Assembly (NCBI RefSeq): GCF_018224885.1
Contig: NZ_JAGTXB010000022.1
Span: 1 to 64,000 of the forward strand
Length of the DNA stretch: 64,000 nucleotides
DNA from: Chitinophaga hostae
Lineage (GTDB): Bacteria; Bacteroidota; Bacteroidia; Chitinophagales; Chitinophagaceae
Direction of reading: 5' to 3'
The notes under the pieces were generated by a model, which was not told the DNA's origin, did not search any database, and saw only the letters and a list, made by a program, of their open reading frames with translations. Made by a program: the position numbers and the translations under genes. This document shows positions 62,001-64,000 of the stretch, piece after piece (the stretch's first letter is position 1; the number at the start of each line of letters is the position of its first letter).

Positions 62001-62725
62001 ATGTTGTCTACCGAGAGCTGATCATTGCGATCCAGGCTGCTGGCCAATATGTTGGTTACTGATGCGGCGGAATATTTTTGTTTAACTTTTGAATACCCGT
62101 TTACCACTACCTCGTTAATCGAAGTGAGCGCAGGCTGCAGGGAGATTGACAGGAACGCAGCGCCGTTAACGGATACCTGCTTCGTTTGCATGCCCATATA
62201 GTATACCTGTAATGTTGCGTGCAACGGCACGCTAAGATGGAATATACCGGTAGTATCAGTGCTTGTGCAGTTGTTGCTTCCCTTTTCAATGACAGTGGCT
62301 TGTGGCAAAGGTGTTCCATTTACGTCTGATATCCGGCCGGTAATCTCGCCTGCCGTTAGCGCATTATCTTTATTATTGGTTGGTACAATAGCGATAATAC
62401 CATTTGTATGAACAATGCTCAGTCCCCGGTCTTTTAACAGGAGTTGCAGTATGTTGTCAACAGTTTCATTGTCCACTTGCAGACTTACGGCGGGAAGCTT
62501 TTTAATTTCCTCTGTGTTGTAAAAAAAAGTAGCGCCGGTTTTTTCAGTGATCAGCGCTAAAATGTTGATGACATGTTTATGCTTTACATGAATTGAAATG
62601 CGCGGGGATTGGGCATTGGCAGTCAATGCAAATAAACAGATGAGAAAACAAAATGAACATTTCAGGTATGTTGGCAGGGACAGATGTAACCAGCCCTTCA
62701 AAAAACAATTGGATGGGTGCATCAA
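59060..62725 (-). CDS. SusC/RagA TonB-linked outer-membrane transporter 3
   Basis: 1221-aa transporter. The signal peptide ends LTANAQ. An STN signalling domain (residues ~45-110: HVINILALITEKTGATFFYNTEEIKKLPAVSLQV) precedes a carboxypeptidase-like domain (ITGRISDVNGTPLPQATVIE), the plug (IRLRGTATLLGNREPLWVIDGII, IDILKDAAATALYGVNSGNG) and a full barrel. The STN domain fits control by the FecR gene upstream. Ligand unknown. Confidence 0.93.
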   Translation of the reverse strand: MMHPSNCFLKGWLHLSLPTYLKCSFCFLICLFALTANAQSPRISIHVKHKHVINILALITEKTGATFFYNTEEIKKLPAVSLQVDNETVDNILQLLLKDRGLSIVHTNGIIAIVPTNNKDNALTAGEITGRISDVNGTPLPQATVIEKGSNNCTSTDTTGIFHLSVPLHATLQVYYMGMQTKQVSVNGAAFLSISLQPALTSINEVVVNGYSKVKQKYSAASVTNILASSLDRNDQLSVDNMLQSKVPGLSININSTNPGAAPKIRLRGTATLLGNREPLWVIDGIISNPPVKLDAANVNSLDDVNLMTSPVIGLNPKDIKQIDILKDAAATALYGVNSGNGVILVTTRNGTLHKAPEVTFSQMTNIIFRPGYRQLNRMNASQKMALSKEIIDEKLPFSNGILPPGFERDYTRFLNGTMSKEKLTELQAGYGSMNTDWFDILFNNGVTQNYHLSVNGGGRKTAYYLSMGYASQKGPAIFTEARQYSGMLGLTYHPIPGLQAGIKLSGARQAGTYPYQINPYQYAYNTSRSLPYTEGQQRMYYSASPFAPNWSLPNYVMDTSQLALSNIVSEMENSHTQTWVNTYKAVVHADWTFLRSFKLHGLYGLGTSGSQNSSYAGGQTSYIAAKYRLGLAPGMSYSDAAKRNIILPAGGEYQETATRQHDYTIRHSLEYNFKAPFHYIQLLAGNELRQSKYDINKLFILGYYPDSGKVAHPPDADQYPMYKTFFPYSGIRPAEEIINRYRQTSWYGMLVYSYKDRYTFNFNVRQDGANYFAQYGNKTWQRTWAAAVKWSILDEPLIRKSMHADNLLALRMSYGYNIGFPEIKSPNLSISNSSRNAISGDDQATVTAFSNPGLRWEKTYVFNAGIDFSFFNNRLYGTVEVYHKQSRDLLANIDLAEENGINSGMYNSAGMVNHGIEAGIQWQIIQQHNWRWNVGTNLSFNKTRILQTNFTDPGIIGNQQQYLNGNIIKSGSDPNMMYAYKFTGLNKDGYPTFRGIYDKDYTVQPTVAEYYANVFVPVGSRLPLIDGSFSTNLRYRNWVLTAIFRVKLGYKQRLISLYGSGGFIPNPAENTSTAIEKRWKQPGDEKTTDIPRMGNQSGVYLVDPITMSPVQYYRFDAATMQYLNGTLPLYLMSTLPSEMYNNSDIRTVNGSHVSLSTLSLQHTIRSRKTGKQLFKDISCYTQVHDVLLLASKKLNGQDPELPAGTMPRRPSLTFGMDVNF

Positions 62726-62829
62726 ATTTATGCGATAATGATGGATAACAAAAGAACGCGCTCACCTGCTGGCTGTCATTGCACTGCTCTGAACAAAATC
62801 TCCTCCCGACCCTGAAAGATAAATAATTA

Positions 62830-63843
62830 TTATTTTATTTCAATGGTATGGTGTAAGGTATCCACATTGAAATTAATCTTAGTAGCAGTGGTTGCTTTTA
62901 TCAATTCCAGCAACGGGGAAATACTTTCGGGCTTTGGCATCAATGGAACATTATAGTGAAATTGGTTGAATTGCCTGTTCGTAAATATAATCCTGTAACC
63001 ATAACGCAGCCCTAGTTGCTTCATTAAATCATCAAATGCAATGTCTGTAAATGAAATCTGACCTGATTTCCAGGCCAGGGCATTTTCCGCGCTGCCGGTG
63101 CTTACGTGCACCACGCCGGTGAGGGTATCATACACCGCCTGCTGCCCGGGCAGCAGGTATTGCATAGTGGCAGATTGATGGGCGATTCCAACAGCGATTT
63201 TACCCTGTGTCAGGGTGGTGATGATCTGTCTGCCATAAGCATTTATATTAAATGAAGTTCCCAGTACCTGCACTACCTGGCTATTCACTTTAACAATGAA
63301 TGGTTGCTGTGTATTGGCCGCAATTTCAAAATAGGCTTCCCCGTTCATTTCTACTATTCTTTGGCTGCCGGTAAAAGCCGGTAAATAATGTAAACGGGAA
63401 CCCGCATTCATCCATACTTTACTGCCGTCGGGTAATACAACGGGTTGTGTATTGTTCGCCGGTGTGTCTTGCGTGATATAATCAGGTGCGTCGTTAGCCG
63501 GAAGACTTTTTTGTTTAAAAAACAACCATGCCGAAGCAGTGATGGCAAGCGGTATAAAAATAGCAGCAGCATAGCGAATGGCTTTACGCCACATAGGAAC
63601 TGCAGGAGCAGCTGTCGCCGGCAGTGATAGACGAGCTTTAAGTTGCTTAAGATCTTCAGCTGTATTTACCCCTTCCCAACCCTTCAGCTCACCTGCCTGT
63701 GAACGGATAGCCATTATTTCTTTTAAAAGCTCCAATTCTTCGTTGCTCATTTCTCCGGCAGATACAGGTGATCCGCTTTGCTCATTAAGCAAATAATGGA
63801 TCTTTTCCCAATCGATCTCCGTGTTTTTTCTATGCTTACCCAT
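62830..63843 (-). CDS. FecR family anti-sigma factor (SusC/D locus 3)
   Basis: 337-aa FecR: cytoplasmic N-terminal part, TM helix near residues 87-105 (AIRYAAAIFIPLAITASAWLFF), FecR domain (LPDGSKVWMNAGSRLHYLPAF, GEAYFEIAANTQQPFIVKVN, VLGTSFNINAYG) and C-terminal DUF4974 part. Its ATG overlaps the stop codon of the upstream sigma gene by one base (TAATG), so the pair is tightly coupled. It is followed by susC 3 after 104 nt. Confidence 0.92.
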   Translation of the reverse strand: MGKHRKNTEIDWEKIHYLLNEQSGSPVSAGEMSNEELELLKEIMAIRSQAGELKGWEGVNTAEDLKQLKARLSLPATAAPAVPMWRKAIRYAAAIFIPLAITASAWLFFKQKSLPANDAPDYITQDTPANNTQPVVLPDGSKVWMNAGSRLHYLPAFTGSQRIVEMNGEAYFEIAANTQQPFIVKVNSQVVQVLGTSFNINAYGRQIITTLTQGKIAVGIAHQSATMQYLLPGQQAVYDTLTGVVHVSTGSAENALAWKSGQISFTDIAFDDLMKQLGLRYGYRIIFTNRQFNQFHYNVPLMPKPESISPLLELIKATTATKINFNVDTLHHTIEIK

Positions 63844-64000
63844 TATATTGTATTATGACAGTTGAAAAGGAAAAAAGGGTGACTCCCCAGATAGAAGCTT
63901 GCTAAAACAAGGATGGAGGTAATTTCACAATGCTGTCTCAGGAACAGGTAGGCCTTTCTGATTTGTGTTTTTACCGTATTAATGGAAATATTCATTTGTG
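63843..64000 (-). CDS. ECF sigma factor, 3' end (cut by window edge)
   Basis: The last 51 codons of a FecI-like sigma factor, open past 64000. Residues read QMNISINTVKTQIRKAYLFLRQHCEI, the end of region 4.2 (SINTVKTQI is the recognition helix area), followed by a hydrophobic tail typical of this group. The stop overlaps the fecR start. The coding end also contains the GAGTCACCC element, so that element is read as protein (GSHPFF) here. Confidence 0.85.
   Translation of the reverse strand, partial: QMNISINTVKTQIRKAYLFLRQHCEITSILVLASFYLGSHPFFLFNCHNTI
63850..63888 (-). promoter_or_regulatory. GAGTCACCC-CTGTC element at the sigma/fecR junction
   Basis: On the minus strand: GGGGAGTCACCCTTTTTT, 9 nt, CTGTC, ATAATAC, ending 6 nt before the fecR ATG. 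It matches 50434-50480 in block sequence and spacing. Being inside the sigma coding end but aligned to an intergenic copy elsewhere, it is under selection as DNA or RNA rather than only as protein (inference). Confidence 0.5.

Overview
The window looks like chromosomal DNA from a Bacteroidota bacterium, most probably Chitinophaga or a close relative in the Chitinophagaceae (inferred from gene content, not from a marker gene). The evidence is three SusC/SusD pairs, ECF sigma/FecR regulatory pairs, many TlpA/lipoprotein-type exported proteins, a protein with a type IX secretion C-terminal domain, and many promoter boxes of the Bacteroidota form TAnnTTTG. No phage, transposase or CRISPR array is visible. 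One tRNA gene (Leu, anticodon CAG) is present.

Layout. 0-7 kb: two divergent paralogous CodA-like amidohydrolases (one with an export signal), a DUF4822-type lipoprotein, an AraC regulator followed by a glycoside-hydrolase remnant, a DUF3237 protein, an ECF-like sigma factor and an SDR that lacks its catalytic Tyr and Lys. 7.3-16.1 kb: a complete sigma - FecR - SusC - SusD - TlpA-like uptake locus. 16.3-21 kb: a small membrane protein, then two FAD monooxygenases separated by two AraC-type regulators; the second monooxygenase is TetX-like. 21-23.2 kb: a two-gene nucleotidyltransferase module, tRNA-Leu, a J-domain/KTSC protein and a LysE exporter. 23.3-31 kb: a second regulated outer-membrane locus, with a sigma gene divergent from FecR - TonB receptor - two lipoproteins. 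31-38.2 kb: an alpha/beta hydrolase, an SF1 helicase, a DoxX-like protein and a 1.2-kaa secreted repeat protein. 38.2-42.2 kb: an unknown two-gene operon, an AraC regulator, DinB and DUF1330 proteins, bounded by two long inverted repeats. 42.2-50 kb: an ECF42-like sigma factor with YCII and AhpD-like partners, an F420-type NADP reductase-like protein, an unknown protein next to an ADP-ribosylglycohydrolase, an acyltransferase and a LytS/LytTR two-component system. 50.6-57.5 kb: SusC - SusD - zinc metallohydrolase lipoprotein - DUF4302 lipoprotein. 57.6-64 kb (minus strand): sigma (cut by the window edge) - FecR - SusC - SusD.

How it works together. The dominant theme is regulated uptake of polymers across the outer membrane, with ECF sigma/FecR pairs that sense receptor occupancy. 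Between these loci sit small regulator/enzyme cassettes typical of soil Bacteroidota accessory DNA. The most interesting non-coding signal is a bipartite element (GAGTCACCCTTTTTT, 9 nt, CTGTC). It lies at the sigma/FecR junction at 63.86 kb and again in front of the susC at 50.6 kb, which has no sigma or fecR gene of its own; a weaker version lies at the sigma/fecR junction at 7.96 kb. Other notable signals are a 79-bp-arm inverted repeat at 42 kb, a 41-bp-arm repeat at 38.5 kb, and several genes whose -7 box lies only 4-8 nt before the start codon, suggesting leaderless mRNAs.
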